From Exiguobacterium aurantiacum (lineage in GTDB: Bacteria > Bacillota > Bacilli > Exiguobacteriales > Exiguobacteriaceae), in assembly GCF_001766415.1 (NCBI RefSeq), contig NZ_MKXO01000001.1:992001-1056000 (forward strand): a stretch of DNA of 64,000 nt. The letters run 5' to 3'. The notes beneath the pieces are model-generated. The model had not been told where the DNA came from, did no database searches, and saw nothing but the letters and a program-made list of their open reading frames with translations. Below are positions 18,384 through 26,472 of this stretch, piece after piece (the stretch's first letter is position 1; each line of letters begins with the position of its first letter). Both the position numbers and the translations under genes were made by a program.

Positions 18384-19229
18384 TTGGAAGTGAAAGTTTG
18401 GAACGACCCGTTCGCGTTTTCGGAACGCGTCATGTCGGAATTGTTGAAAAAAGAGGCCGAGAACAGCTTGATGATCGGCATCCTTGAAAATATTAAGCGA
18501 GACCTATACGACACCTACCATCAGTTGACGGTCGAGGACGATGGACAGCTCCTCGCCATCATGCAAGTCACACCGCCGCACCCGTTCAATTACGTCGTCG
18601 TCGACACGTCTCAGGCAACATCGATCCACGCGGCTGTCATCCCGGCTCTACTGCAGCTAGACATCCCGTTCACAGAAGTCGTCTCCGAAAAGACACATGC
18701 CGAGACGTTCGGTGCCATGTGGGGGAAACGGACGGATGAAGCAGCGTCGACGTTCATGTCGCAAGGGCTCTATCGATTAGACCGCGTCAACGACATCGTT
18801 CTGGCCGGCGGGTCGATGCGCCAGGCGACCAAGTCCGACCAGCCTCTTTTAGAGACGTGGTACCGTGCCTTTGAACAAGACTCGGGACTCGAACCATCAC
18901 ATGACGAAAGAATGGTCTCTGTCGTCACTTCAATGATTGATAACGATGACGCCTTCATCTGGGAAGTCGACGGCACACCCGTTTCGTGCGCAAAGCGCTC
19001 CCGCCCGACGTTGAATGGCATCACGGTGTCTTTCGTTTACACGGCTCCTACGAAACGCGGAAACGGATACGCTCGCAGTCTCGTCGCCGTGCTCAGTCGT
19101 CGATTGCTCGAAACGAAATCGTTCTGCACGCTCTACACCGATTTGACCAACCCGACGTCAAACAAGATTTATCAAGAAGTCGGCTACCGGCCGATCATGG
19201 AATCTTCGTGGATCCGGCTCGCTAGATGA
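18384..19229 (+). CDS. GNAT family N-acetyltransferase
   Basis: 281 residues from TTG 18384, eight bases after GAAAGGGTG; no ATG fits. The C-terminal half is a GNAT domain: FVYTAPTKRGNGYARSLVAVLS carries the Q/RxxGxG/A acetyl-CoA pyrophosphate-binding loop (RGNGYA), then LYTDLTNPTSNKIYQEVGYRP as the last strand-helix. The N-terminal half resembles a degenerate GNAT fold, so this is a tandem type. The substrate is unknown. Confidence 0.85.
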   Translation: MEVKVWNDPFAFSERVMSELLKKEAENSLMIGILENIKRDLYDTYHQLTVEDDGQLLAIMQVTPPHPFNYVVVDTSQATSIHAAVIPALLQLDIPFTEVVSEKTHAETFGAMWGKRTDEAASTFMSQGLYRLDRVNDIVLAGGSMRQATKSDQPLLETWYRAFEQDSGLEPSHDERMVSVVTSMIDNDDAFIWEVDGTPVSCAKRSRPTLNGITVSFVYTAPTKRGNGYARSLVAVLSRRLLETKSFCTLYTDLTNPTSNKIYQEVGYRPIMESSWIRLAR

Positions 19230-19271
19230 ATCATCCCGCCTCCCCTATACTAATAGATGGAGGCGATTTTT

Positions 19272-19469
19272 ATGAGGAACTGGTGGAAGCAAATCCCGAA
19301 ACGAGTCCGTTCGGTCGTGTCGACCGTCTTCGTCGGCTCGATCGTTGCCTACATGCTGATCGTCGGTGGCATGAGCGTCTTTGCCGACCCGAATCTCGAC
19401 ACGCTCTTGCTGAGCGTCATCGGGGCCGCCTTGCTGACGTTTATCGCTTATCGGGCAATAAAAAAGTGA
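19272..19469 (+). CDS. Small membrane protein
   Basis: 65 residues from ATG 19272, which follows ATGGAGGCGAT. A basic N-terminus (MRNWWKQIPKRVRS) is followed by two hydrophobic segments (VVSTVFVGSIVAYMLIVGG and LDTLLLSVIGAALLTFIAYR). A TATACT box lies upstream at about 19246. The stop codon lies inside the terminator stem. No family is recognised; probably a two-span inner membrane protein. Confidence 0.65.
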   Translation: MRNWWKQIPKRVRSVVSTVFVGSIVAYMLIVGGMSVFADPNLDTLLLSVIGAALLTFIAYRAIKK

Positions 19470-19495
19470 TCGACGCGTTCGTCGATCACTTTTTG
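19461..19495. terminator. Bidirectional terminator
   Basis: AAAGTGATCGACG pairs with CGTCGATCACTTT around CGTT, flanked by A-run and T-run. It separates the small membrane gene (plus) from the M23 peptidase gene (minus). Confidence 0.93.
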
Positions 19496-19502
19496 TATAC
19501 GT

Positions 19503-20816
19503 TTAGAAGAATGAAGCTGGGTTGACCGTGCTACCCGCGCTCGAAGACGAGTACGAGTAACCGCCACGGTGAATCTCGAAGTGCAAGTGCGAACCAGTCG
19601 AGTTACCTGTGCTACCCATGCCGCCGATGTTCTGACCTTGCGAGACACGTTGGCCAGCCGATACCGACACCGAGCTCAAGTGAGCGTAGACCGTCGTCCA
19701 AACTTGTCCGTTCAAGACGTGCGTGATGATGATGTGGTTCCCGTAGGCGCCGCCCCATCCTGCCGTCGTGACCGTACCTGTTTGCGCTGCATAGATCGGT
19801 GTGCCGACCGGTGCCGCGATATCAAGACCGTTGTGGAACGTATAACCGTTCACACCACTTGCAGGTCCAAAAGGTTGTGTGAGACGACCGCTAGCAGGAC
19901 GTTGGAACATGCCGCCGCTTGCCGGTGCCGCCGCTACAGGTGTTGCCGCTGACGCGCTCGGCTTGCTTGACGAACCTTGTTGCTTTTGTTGTTTCGCTGC
20001 TGCTGCAGCTGCCGCCGCTTCCGCAGCCGCTTTACGTTTCGCTTCTTCAGCCGCACGACGTTGTGCTTCGATTTCTGCCTTGATTGAAGCTTCTTGTGCT
20101 TGGAGCGTTGATTCCATTTCTTTCAAACTCATCAATTTCGATTCGAACTTGATTTTTTCAGCGTTGAGCTTCTTGACTTTAGCCGCCCGCTCTTTCATTT
20201 TCTTGTCGAGCGCTGTTTTACGTGCTTCAAGTTCTTGCTTTTGTTTAACGAGAGCGTCGCGCTCGGCTTTCAATTCAGCCTGTGCTGTCGCAAGCTTTTC
20301 TTTCGTCGCTTGGTACTCTTCAAAAATTTGCTTGTCGTTCTCTTGAATCGTACCTGCTGTGATCATACGAGTAAGCAAGTCACCGAAGTCTTTTGATCCG
20401 AAGATGAACTCGGCCCAGTCGATCGACCCGCCGCCGTTCTTTTGCATCGTTGCCATGCGCTCTTTCATAAGTTCTTCTTGTGCTTTCATTTTTGCTTCAT
20501 ACTGCTTGATTTGTTTTTCAAGCGCGGCAATTTTTTCTTGCGTAGCACGAATCTCAGCTTTCTTTTGTGCGACGTCGTTGATGACGTCTTGGAGTTCAGC
20601 GTCTAGCTTGTTGATTTCTTGCTGCTCTTTGCTGATCGCTTGTTCGCGTGATTGGATCGAAGAGTTCGCTTTGCTCTGCTCAGTGCTATTCTTTTGTTGC
20701 TGCTGTTGGACCTTTTTTTGCTTGTCTGTAAGTGACGCTGCAAAACCAGGTGTCGTGCCGCTGATTAGAAGAGCGCCTAAAGTGACGGTTGCTGCAAGTT
20801 TCTTCAAGTTAATCAA
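19503..20816 (-). CDS. Secreted coiled-coil M23 peptidase (murein hydrolase / activator)
   Basis: 437 residues. A signal peptide (MINLKKLAATVTLGALLIS, cleavage near GFA-A) is followed by a long coiled coil (about 28-265, KQKKVQQQQQKN onward) interrupted at 120-165, then an Ala/Lys/Gln-rich linker. A C-terminal LytM/M23 domain follows (HNGLDIAAPVGTPIYAA ... SHLHFEIHRGG, about 320-437) with the HxxxD and HxH zinc ligands intact. The layout is that of PcsB/EnvC-type proteins that open peptidoglycan during division or growth; with all zinc ligands present it may be an active endopeptidase. A WalR-type site precedes it. Confidence 0.9.
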   Translation of the reverse strand: MINLKKLAATVTLGALLISGTTPGFAASLTDKQKKVQQQQQKNSTEQSKANSSIQSREQAISKEQQEINKLDAELQDVINDVAQKKAEIRATQEKIAALEKQIKQYEAKMKAQEELMKERMATMQKNGGGSIDWAEFIFGSKDFGDLLTRMITAGTIQENDKQIFEEYQATKEKLATAQAELKAERDALVKQKQELEARKTALDKKMKERAAKVKKLNAEKIKFESKLMSLKEMESTLQAQEASIKAEIEAQRRAAEEAKRKAAAEAAAAAAAAKQQKQQGSSSKPSASAATPVAAAPASGGMFQRPASGRLTQPFGPASGVNGYTFHNGLDIAAPVGTPIYAAQTGTVTTAGWGGAYGNHIIITHVLNGQVWTTVYAHLSSVSVSAGQRVSQGQNIGGMGSTGNSTGSHLHFEIHRGGYSYSSSSAGSTVNPASFF

Positions 20817-20896
20817 TGTGCTTACCTCCGCTGAGTCGTGTGAATTTCTATAGGATAATAGATGAATGAGTTCTGTATAGTTTTGCGAGAATCCGT

Positions 20897-20966
20897 CTCG
20901 CCCTGTGACTCATTATAGCAATCTAAACCTAAAGTTATTTTACACTTATATTTCATTCGCGTTACA
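20897..20966 (-). promoter_or_regulatory. M23 peptidase promoter with candidate WalR box
   Basis: Minus-strand -10 TATAAT at 20912-20917. The hexamer at -35 distance (AAATAA) is very poor. About 32 bases upstream of the -10, at 20950-20966, stands TGTAAC-GCGAA-TGAAAT, matching 11 of 12 positions of the WalR repeat TGTWAH-N5-TGTWAH. A weak -35 with an upstream WalR box fits an activated promoter. The leader also holds a 6-bp hairpin GCGAGA/TCTCGC. The remainder of 20817-21054 shows no gene. Confidence 0.45.
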
Positions 20967-21054
20967 TTGACCTGATTTAGGTTTTATCCTCGATAAAACG
21001 TGGGTATTTAACGGGCTCAATCCACAAATTGTCACAAAATATGAATTTAGTAAA

Positions 21055-21084
21055 AAAGAAAAACGCCTTATGAAAGCGCTTTTC
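21055..21084 (-). terminator. Terminator of the vanZ-like gene
   Basis: On the minus strand GAAAAGCGC pairs with GCGTTTTTC (one G-U) around a nine-base loop and is followed by TTTTTT. Confidence 0.8.
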
Positions 21085-21110
21085 AAATAATGACCTATAC
21101 TATTTTTTAT

Positions 21111-21629
21111 CTACCTGACCGATACATAACCTCTCCGTTGGTGTTTGTTACGCTTTCTGACGAACAAATAATAGCCACCAAAGAGCAGGACGCCGCAACA
21201 AGCGCCGAAGCTGTCTAATACGACGTCTTGAATGAGCGGGGTGCGTTCCGGGGTCAGACTCTGATGAAACTCATCAAAGATGGCGACCGTGTTCGCGAGC
21301 GCCCAAGCGAACAACAACACGAGCCACGCGTTCAGTCTCGTCCGTGACACGGCTTTGACGAACAACGCACCTAAGGCGAAGAAGACCGTGAAGTGTGCCG
21401 CTTTCCGAATTAAAAATTCGATCAAGCCGACGCTTCCTTTGTCTTCGAGCGAGACCGGGCTGCCGGCATAGTCGAAGTCGACGTTCGAGAGGGCTGGTTC
21501 GGCCCACGTCCAATCGAAGCGATCGAGCGGCGAGACGATGCTTTGGTCAGAGTACGGCGTCGCACTCGAGACGAACAAGCCGATCAGGATCAACGCGATC
21601 CAAATGAATTCATTTTTCAGTATGTACAT
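21111..21629 (-). CDS. VanZ family membrane protein
   Basis: 172 residues, four or five hydrophobic segments. The VanZ pattern is present: the first helix with SSATPYSDQS, then RKAAHFTVFFALGALF and the acidic motif IFDEFHQSLTPERTPLIQDVVLDSFGA. VanZ was named from teicoplanin resistance in Tn1546, but most chromosomal homologues have unknown function and this one has no van genes near it. Single-gene unit. The start is preceded by GGAAAGGTGTT. Confidence 0.85.
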   Translation of the reverse strand: MYILKNEFIWIALILIGLFVSSATPYSDQSIVSPLDRFDWTWAEPALSNVDFDYAGSPVSLEDKGSVGLIEFLIRKAAHFTVFFALGALFVKAVSRTRLNAWLVLLFAWALANTVAIFDEFHQSLTPERTPLIQDVVLDSFGACCGVLLFGGYYLFVRKRNKHQRRGYVSVR

Positions 21630-21737
21630 AACACCTTTCCTTTCTACAACGATTCATTATACGGGTTCCGTTCGATTTCATTGTAACAGCGACCTCATCG
21701 TTTCGTGACAATTTGATTGCGGACAACCGGTTCAAAG

Positions 21738-21766
21738 TCGTTCGCAATCGAACGGCTTGCTATAAT
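21738..21766 (+). promoter_or_regulatory. gpx promoter with palindrome
   Basis: -10 TATAAT at 21761-21766. At about the -35 position lies the perfect palindrome CGTTCG-CAAT-CGAACG (21738-21753), while no good -35 hexamer exists. Overlap of the palindrome with the -35 region suggests control by a dimeric regulator. Regulator identity is unknown. Confidence 0.45.
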
Positions 21767-21788
21767 GAACATAAAAAGGGGGAATCAG

Positions 21789-22265
21789 ATGATGATCTAT
21801 CAGTACGAAGCAGCCGACATGAGCGGCAAGCTGCAGCCTTTATCCAAATACGAGGGGGACGTCCTCTTGATCGTCAACACGGCGAGCAAGTGCGGCTTCA
21901 CACCTCAATTAGACGGCCTTGAAAAGCTATTTGAACGCTATCAAGGTCAAGGTTTCCATATTCTTGGCTTCCCGTGCAACCAGTTCGGCAACCAAGACCC
22001 GGGCTCGAACGAAGAGATCAGCGAGTTCTGTCAATTGAACTACGGCGTGACGTTCCCGATGTTCTCGAAAGTCGACGTCAACGGCAAAGACGCCCACCCG
22101 CTCTTCCAATACTTATCGAAAGAAGCACCTGGCCTGCTCGGCTCGAAAGCGATCAAGTGGAACTTCACGAAGTTCCTCGTCGACCGGAAAGGCAACGTCA
22201 TCGAACGGTTCTCACCGCAGACGACACCGGACGAGATCGAGCGAGCGGTGAAACGCCTGCTCTGA
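21789..22265 (+). CDS. gpx: Glutathione peroxidase family thiol peroxidase
   Basis: 158 residues from ATG 21789, seven bases after AGGGGG; longer in-frame starts lack a site. The peroxidatic Cys35 is in [11 protein letters not shown]; the family's Gln ([18 protein letters not shown]), Trp-Asn (WNFTKFL) and second Cys ([13 protein letters not shown]) are all visible. This is the cysteine, thioredoxin-dependent type common in Firmicutes (BsaA-like) that reduces hydrogen and lipid peroxides in the cytosol. Monocistronic, with its own promoter and terminator. Confidence 0.93.
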   Translation: MMIYQYEAADMSGKLQPLSKYEGDVLLIVNTASKCGFTPQLDGLEKLFERYQGQGFHILGFPCNQFGNQDPGSNEEISEFCQLNYGVTFPMFSKVDVNGKDAHPLFQYLSKEAPGLLGSKAIKWNFTKFLVDRKGNVIERFSPQTTPDEIERAVKRLL

Positions 22266-22271
22266 CCGCTA

Positions 22272-22310
22272 AAAAGGATGGTCCGCCCCTCTAGGGTAGA
22301 CCATCCTTTT
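22272..22310. terminator. Bidirectional terminator gpx / CAP gene
   Basis: AAAAGGATGGTC pairs perfectly with GACCATCCTTTT across a 15-base loop; T-runs stand on both strands. Confidence 0.9.
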
Positions 22311-23229
22311 ATCGTGGTGTGATGAAGTTGATTGTATAGAATGGACTGTTGTCTTCATTATAAACGAGACCGACCGAGGCGTGCGTGAAGTCTCGCTTTA
22401 AGATGTTCTCGCGGTGACCGAGCGAGTTCATCAGTCCCCAGTGAGCGTGAAAGACGCTCATCTGTCCCATCGCCAAGTTCTCCCCGGCGAGCGAGTAGGC
22501 AAGTCCGGCCTCATTCATCCGTTCGAACGGGTCGCGTCCTTCGGGGTCGGTGTGGCTGAAGAAGTTGTTCACTGCCATGTTCTCACTATGCGCCCGTACG
22601 ACCGGAAGAAGCGGCTCATAGTCAGCGAGTGCGGATAAACCAAACTTTTGACGGTCCCAGTTCATGAGCATGCGCATGAGCGTCTCGTTGGACACGATGC
22701 TCTCGGCCGAGACGTCTCCATAATAACCGTCGCTCGACTCCTCGACGCTCCGTTCAACGGAAAGAATGCCTTTCAGCTTGTCTTCGTCATGTTGGTCAAA
22801 GAACATCGTGACGTAATTGCCGTTCATCGCATAGACCGAGAACGAAGGATCGTCCGGGATCAAGTAACGTTTCAACCCTTTATCGTAAGACTTCACTTCG
22901 TCGAAGCCGATGTTCTCGACTTGTTGTCGTGTCGTCTGATCAAGGACGAGCCCTTCGAACGTGCTGCCCGACTCGAATTGGTATTGCCCTTTTTTGGCAC
23001 CATCCTCGTCGACGAGCTCAAGCGTCCGGTCGCCATTTTTCTCGAGCAAATACCAGTCGTGACCGGCATATTGGCTCGCGAACTTTGGAGCGTCGGTCGC
23101 GATGCGCTCTTCCACCACTTCCGTCGACTTCACCTGGACGCTCGTCGGCGCCGATACGTTCGGCACCTCATAGTTCCAAGCCGTATATAGACCAATCCCG
23201 ATCAATAGAATAAACAGTTTACGAAACAT
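22309..23229 (-). CDS. CAP domain protein (membrane-anchored, CAP-associated N-domain)
   Basis: 306 residues. An N-terminal uncleaved anchor or signal (LFILLIGIGLYTAW) is followed by an about 130-residue domain (KFASQYAGHDWYLLEKNGD ... YVTMFFDQHDEDKL) of the CAP-associated N-terminal type. The C-terminal CAP/SCP domain carries VVRAHSENMAVNNFFSHTDPEGRDPFERM, AGENLAMG and SLGHRENIL, with the His and Glu of the CAP cavity present. Resembles Bacillus YlbC. Extracytoplasmic; the molecular role is unproven. Adjacent to ohrR on the same strand, with a 21-base gap. Confidence 0.87.
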   Translation of the reverse strand: MFRKLFILLIGIGLYTAWNYEVPNVSAPTSVQVKSTEVVEERIATDAPKFASQYAGHDWYLLEKNGDRTLELVDEDGAKKGQYQFESGSTFEGLVLDQTTRQQVENIGFDEVKSYDKGLKRYLIPDDPSFSVYAMNGNYVTMFFDQHDEDKLKGILSVERSVEESSDGYYGDVSAESIVSNETLMRMLMNWDRQKFGLSALADYEPLLPVVRAHSENMAVNNFFSHTDPEGRDPFERMNEAGLAYSLAGENLAMGQMSVFHAHWGLMNSLGHRENILKRDFTHASVGLVYNEDNSPFYTINFITPR

Positions 23230-23250
23230 ATCGTCTCCTTTCGTGAGAAC

Positions 23251-23697
23251 CTAGCCCTGTCGCTCACCGAATTCACGCAGACGCGATTTGATATCGATGA
23301 GCATCTCCATATAAGCGAAATAAGTCGCTTCGTCTATATTTAGCATACCACTCACTTTGACCGGCACGTCCTCGGCCTGCTCACGAAGTGCGCTGCCCGA
23401 TGCAGTGAGCGACACCAACACCCGGCGCTCATCATCGGTCGCCCGGATTTTCTCCACGTATCCGAGTTGGGTCAACCGTTTGATGAGCGGTGACAGCGTG
23501 CCCGAATCAAGCGTCAACCGTTCCCCGAGCTGTTTCAAATCGATGTGATCTTCTTCCCATAAAACGAGCATGACCAAATACTGGCTGTATGTGAGTTTGA
23601 GCGGCTCTAAGATCGGCCGATACAAACGTGTCAATTCTTTTGAGGCGGTGTAGAGCTGAAAGCAAATCTGATGCTCTAATGTTAACGAACTTTTCAT
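23251..23697 (-). CDS. ohrR: Organic hydroperoxide sensor OhrR (MarR family)
   Basis: 148 residues. The MarR winged helix is clear (LTYSQYLVMLVLWEEDHIDLKQLGERL ... LTQLGYVEKIRATDDERRVLVSLT). Cys12 in LEHQICFQLYTASKEL occupies the place of the redox-sensing Cys15 of Bacillus OhrR, next to the Tyr residues that hydrogen-bond it. Oxidation of this Cys by organic peroxides or hypochlorite releases the repressor from DNA. It is divergent from ohr, with an OhrR-type operator in the spacer. Confidence 0.93.
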   Translation of the reverse strand: MKSSLTLEHQICFQLYTASKELTRLYRPILEPLKLTYSQYLVMLVLWEEDHIDLKQLGERLTLDSGTLSPLIKRLTQLGYVEKIRATDDERRVLVSLTASGSALREQAEDVPVKVSGMLNIDEATYFAYMEMLIDIKSRLREFGERQG

Positions 23698-23737
23698 ATA
23701 AATTCCTCCGGCTAAAGTCTTAGGTCAAGCATATCAC

Positions 23738-23789
23738 TTGAATATCTGTTTGACTGCCCTATAATTAAATTGTGCACAACTTAATTGTT
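23738..23789 (+). promoter_or_regulatory. ohr promoter and OhrR operator
   Basis: -35 TTGAAT (23738-23743), 16-base spacer, -10 TATAAT (23760-23765). From 23760 to 23789 stands a nearly symmetrical TATAATTAAATTGTG / CACAACTTAATTGTT pair, very close to the published Bacillus OhrR operator of two AATT-containing inverted halves. The operator covers the -10 and the start region, so bound OhrR blocks ohr transcription. Confidence 0.85.
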
Positions 23790-23814
23790 AAAAACGAAAC
23801 GGAGGAATTTAATT

Positions 23815-24228
23815 ATGAAACCACTATTCACAGCTTCAGCAACAGCTCTCGGTGGCCGCGAAGGTCGCGTCACATCTACGGACGGCGTCATCGACTTGAG
23901 CGTCGCAATGCCAGGATCGAAACAAGCAGAAGAGTCGACGAACCCTGAGCAATTGTTCGCAGCCGGATACGCAGCTTGCTTCGGCAGCGCGTTGAACCTC
24001 GTCATCGGTAAAGAGCGCGTCAAGACAGATGGCACGAGCGTCACTGGCCACGTCACACTTAACCAGAACGACGAAGGTTTCTTCATCTCGGTCGAGCTCG
24101 AAGTCGAAATCAAAGGTGTCGACCAAGCAACTGCTGAGCGTCTCGTCGAAGCAGCGCACCAAGTGTGCCCGTATTCGAAAGCGACACGCGGCAACGTCGA
24201 CGTCAAATTGACGACAAACGTCGCCTAA
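23815..24228 (+). CDS. ohr: Organic hydroperoxide resistance protein Ohr
   Basis: 137 residues from ATG 23815, after GGAGGAATTTAATT; an upstream in-frame start at 23785 is unsupported. The two catalytic cysteines are Cys55 (AACFGSALN) and Cys118 (VCPYSKATRGN), with Arg15-Glu16-Gly17 in GGREGRV. Ohr dimers reduce organic hydroperoxides with lipoylated proteins as electron donors. Expression is induced through OhrR, encoded divergently. Note that lipoyl-bearing OdhB is also in this window, though not linked. Confidence 0.96.
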   Translation: MKPLFTASATALGGREGRVTSTDGVIDLSVAMPGSKQAEESTNPEQLFAAGYAACFGSALNLVIGKERVKTDGTSVTGHVTLNQNDEGFFISVELEVEIKGVDQATAERLVEAAHQVCPYSKATRGNVDVKLTTNVA

Positions 24229-24234
24229 TCCCCT

Positions 24235-24264
24235 GCCCGCTCAAATATGAGTGGGCTTTTTTTT
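24235..24264 (+). terminator. ohr terminator
   Basis: GCCCGCTCA pairs with TGAGTGGGC around AATA and is followed by eight T residues. Confidence 0.92.
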
Positions 24265-24326
24265 GCGTCCACACCTATTAACAGAGTAGAATGAAGAGAC
24301 AAACATCCGACCGAGGAGGCGACACG

Positions 24327-25184
24327 ATGCTAAAAGGAAAACGAAAGTTCATCACGTTCGGCATCGTGGTCGTCTTTCTGTTCGCCGCCCTTTACAACGG
24401 GCTGACGATTAGAGAGTACGAGCTGACGACCGATAAGCTCGAAACTGGTCAATCGTTACGCGTCATCCTCCTCTCGGATTTGCACGGCTATTCGTATGGT
24501 GAAGACCAAAAAAATCTGATTGAAAAAGTTCGTGAACAGCAACCTGATCTGATCGCGCTTCCCGGTGATTTGCTCGATCGATACCGCTCGCCAGACGCCG
24601 CTTTCGAACTGATCGAAGGGCTACAAGGAATCGCCCCGATGTATTTCGTCACCGGCAACCATGAAATTGATGAATCAAGTGATTTCGTCCGGCACGACGT
24701 CAAAGACGTGTTTCGTTCGTTTGGTGTGATCGTGCTCGAGAACGAAGCTGAGACCGTGACCGTCAACGGAGTCGAACTCATCATCGGCGGCGTCGAGGAC
24801 CCGCTTCGCACGTACGCCGAAAACATATACGGGAACTGGGAGCAAGACGTCTTGACCGCACTTGACGACGTCGAAACGGACGACACGTTCAGCCTGCTCT
24901 TGTCCCACCGGGCGGAACAAGTCGAGACGTACGCCGAGCTTCCGTTCGACCTCGTCTTGTCGGGCCACGCCCATGGCGGCCAGGTCCGTATCCCTTATCT
25001 GTTGAACGGGCTTTACGCGCCTGACCAAGGCTTCTTCCCAAAATATGCGGGCGGCCTGTATGAACACGATTCGTTCACCCATATCATCGGCCGCGGCTTC
25101 AACTACACAGTCAGCGTACCGCGTATCTTCAATCCACCCGAGATCGTCGTCATCGACATCGCGGGTACTGGGACTCCTTTATGA
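24327..25184 (+). CDS. Membrane-anchored metallophosphoesterase
   Basis: 285 residues from ATG 24327, after GAGGAGGCGACACG. An N-terminal transmembrane anchor (about 9-28) is followed by the calcineurin-like domain: LLSDLHGYSYG (D-x-H), LPGDLLD (GD), VTGNHEID (GNHE), LLLSHRAE and LVLSGHAHGGQ (GHxH). All dimetal ligands are present. Similar to Bacillus YkuE/YpbG, which act at the membrane or cell wall surface; the substrate is unknown. The stop codon overlaps the terminator hairpin. Confidence 0.9.
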   Translation: MLKGKRKFITFGIVVVFLFAALYNGLTIREYELTTDKLETGQSLRVILLSDLHGYSYGEDQKNLIEKVREQQPDLIALPGDLLDRYRSPDAAFELIEGLQGIAPMYFVTGNHEIDESSDFVRHDVKDVFRSFGVIVLENEAETVTVNGVELIIGGVEDPLRTYAENIYGNWEQDVLTALDDVETDDTFSLLLSHRAEQVETYAELPFDLVLSGHAHGGQVRIPYLLNGLYAPDQGFFPKYAGGLYEHDSFTHIIGRGFNYTVSVPRIFNPPEIVVIDIAGTGTPL

Positions 25185-25194
25185 GTCCTTTTTT
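25171..25194 (+). terminator. Terminator overlapping the phosphoesterase stop
   Basis: GGACTC-CTTTAT-GAGTCC followed by TTTTTT. The stop codon at 25182-25184 is within the hairpin. Confidence 0.88.
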
Positions 25195-25291
25195 CTATTC
25201 CCGTTCGCGGGTAGATTCATGCTCGCACCATACGGGTACAGTAACCATGTCGTCGTTCACCTGTTTTTCAAAAAAAGGAGGTAACCAACGT

Positions 25292-26431
25292 ATGCGTGCT
25301 GTTACTTATCAAGGGACGAAAAACATCGAAGTGAAAGATGTGTCGGACCCGGAAATCGAGAACCGAGAAGAGATCATTGTCAAGATCACGTCGACGGCCA
25401 TCTGTGGGTCTGACCTTCACATTTACCAAGGCAACATGCCGGCACGGCACGGGTTTATCATCGGACACGAACCGATGGGCATCGTCGAAGACATCGGACC
25501 AGACGTGACGAAAGTGAAAAAAGGCGATCGCGTCGTCTTACCGTTCAACGTCTCTTGCGGCCATTGCTTCTATTGTGAGAATGAAATGGAGAGCCAGTGT
25601 GACAACTCGAACCACGCCCCGCACACAGATGCGGGCGGACTGTTCGGTTACACTGAACAGTTCGGGAACCACCCGGGTGGTCAGGCCGAATACTTGAAAG
25701 TACCGTATGGTAACTTCATGCCGCTCGTCATCCCAGAGTCGTGCGAGCTCGAGGATGAGGCACTGTTGTTCCTCTCCGACGTCATCCCGACCGCATGGTG
25801 GAGCTTGGACAACGCTGGGATGAAGGCCGGTGACACGGTCGTCGTTCTCGGGTCGGGCCCTGTCGGCTTGATGACACAAAAACTCGCCTGGGTGCGCGGC
25901 GCAAAACGCGTCATCGCTGTCGACCCGGAAATCTATCGATTGAACCGAGCCAAACTCTCAAACAACGTCGAAACCGTTTTGTTGAAAGACCCGGTCGAGA
26001 CCGGCAAATACATCCGGGAAATCACGGGTGGTGGCGCCGATATCGTCGTCGACTGTGTCGGTATCGACGGGAAGAAAACCCCGATCGAGAAAGTCGAGCA
26101 AAAGCTGATGATCCAAGGCGGAACGCTCAGCGCCATCAAAGTCGCCAAAGAAGCCGTCCGCAAGTTCGGTACGGTCCAATTGACCGGTGTCTACCCGATG
26201 AACTATAATCAGTTTCCGATGGGTGACTTCTTCACGCGCAACGTCACGCTTAAGACTGGTCAAGCTCCGGTCATCCACTACATGCCTGAGCTGTTCCAGA
26301 TGATCGTCGACAAGAAGTTCGACCCGACCGACATCATCACCCACCGCCTGCCGCTCGAACAAGCCGCGGACGCCTACAAGATGTTTAACGACCACCTCGA
26401 CGACTGCGTCAAAGTCGTCCTGAAACCATAA
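25292..26431 (+). CDS. Zinc-dependent alcohol dehydrogenase family protein
   Basis: 379 residues from ATG 25292, after AAAAAAGGAGGTAACC; an in-frame start at 25181 is unsupported. Medium-chain dehydrogenase: catalytic zinc ligands in TAICGSDLHIY and IGHEP, structural zinc in CGHCFYCENEMESQC, Rossmann glycine motif VVVLGSGPVGLM and NAD-selecting Asp in VIAVDPE. Longer inserts (for example GYTEQFGNHPGGQAEYLKVP) place it with glutathione-independent formaldehyde-dehydrogenase-like members (FDH/AdhB type) used in aldehyde or alcohol oxidation. The substrate is not determined. In the leader, CCCG-TTCG-CGGG (about 25199-25210) is a small stable hairpin. Confidence 0.88.
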   Translation: MRAVTYQGTKNIEVKDVSDPEIENREEIIVKITSTAICGSDLHIYQGNMPARHGFIIGHEPMGIVEDIGPDVTKVKKGDRVVLPFNVSCGHCFYCENEMESQCDNSNHAPHTDAGGLFGYTEQFGNHPGGQAEYLKVPYGNFMPLVIPESCELEDEALLFLSDVIPTAWWSLDNAGMKAGDTVVVLGSGPVGLMTQKLAWVRGAKRVIAVDPEIYRLNRAKLSNNVETVLLKDPVETGKYIREITGGGADIVVDCVGIDGKKTPIEKVEQKLMIQGGTLSAIKVAKEAVRKFGTVQLTGVYPMNYNQFPMGDFFTRNVTLKTGQAPVIHYMPELFQMIVDKKFDPTDIITHRLPLEQAADAYKMFNDHLDDCVKVVLKP

Positions 26432-26435
26432 CAAA

Positions 26436-26465
26436 AGCGGTCCCCGACTCTTGTCAGGGACCGCT
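26436..26465 (-). terminator. Terminator between ADH and CDF genes
   Basis: AGCGGTCCC pairs with GGGACCGCT over a 12-base loop. The T-run (CTTTTG) is on the minus strand, so it mainly serves the CDF exporter; it may also slow plus-strand transcription. Confidence 0.85.
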
Positions 26466-26472
26466 CGTGCGT

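Noticed and set aside
21058-21084. cre-like TGAAAGCGCTTTTC
   Set aside because: It is part of the terminator stem of the vanZ-like gene, and the 3' end does not match the cre consensus.
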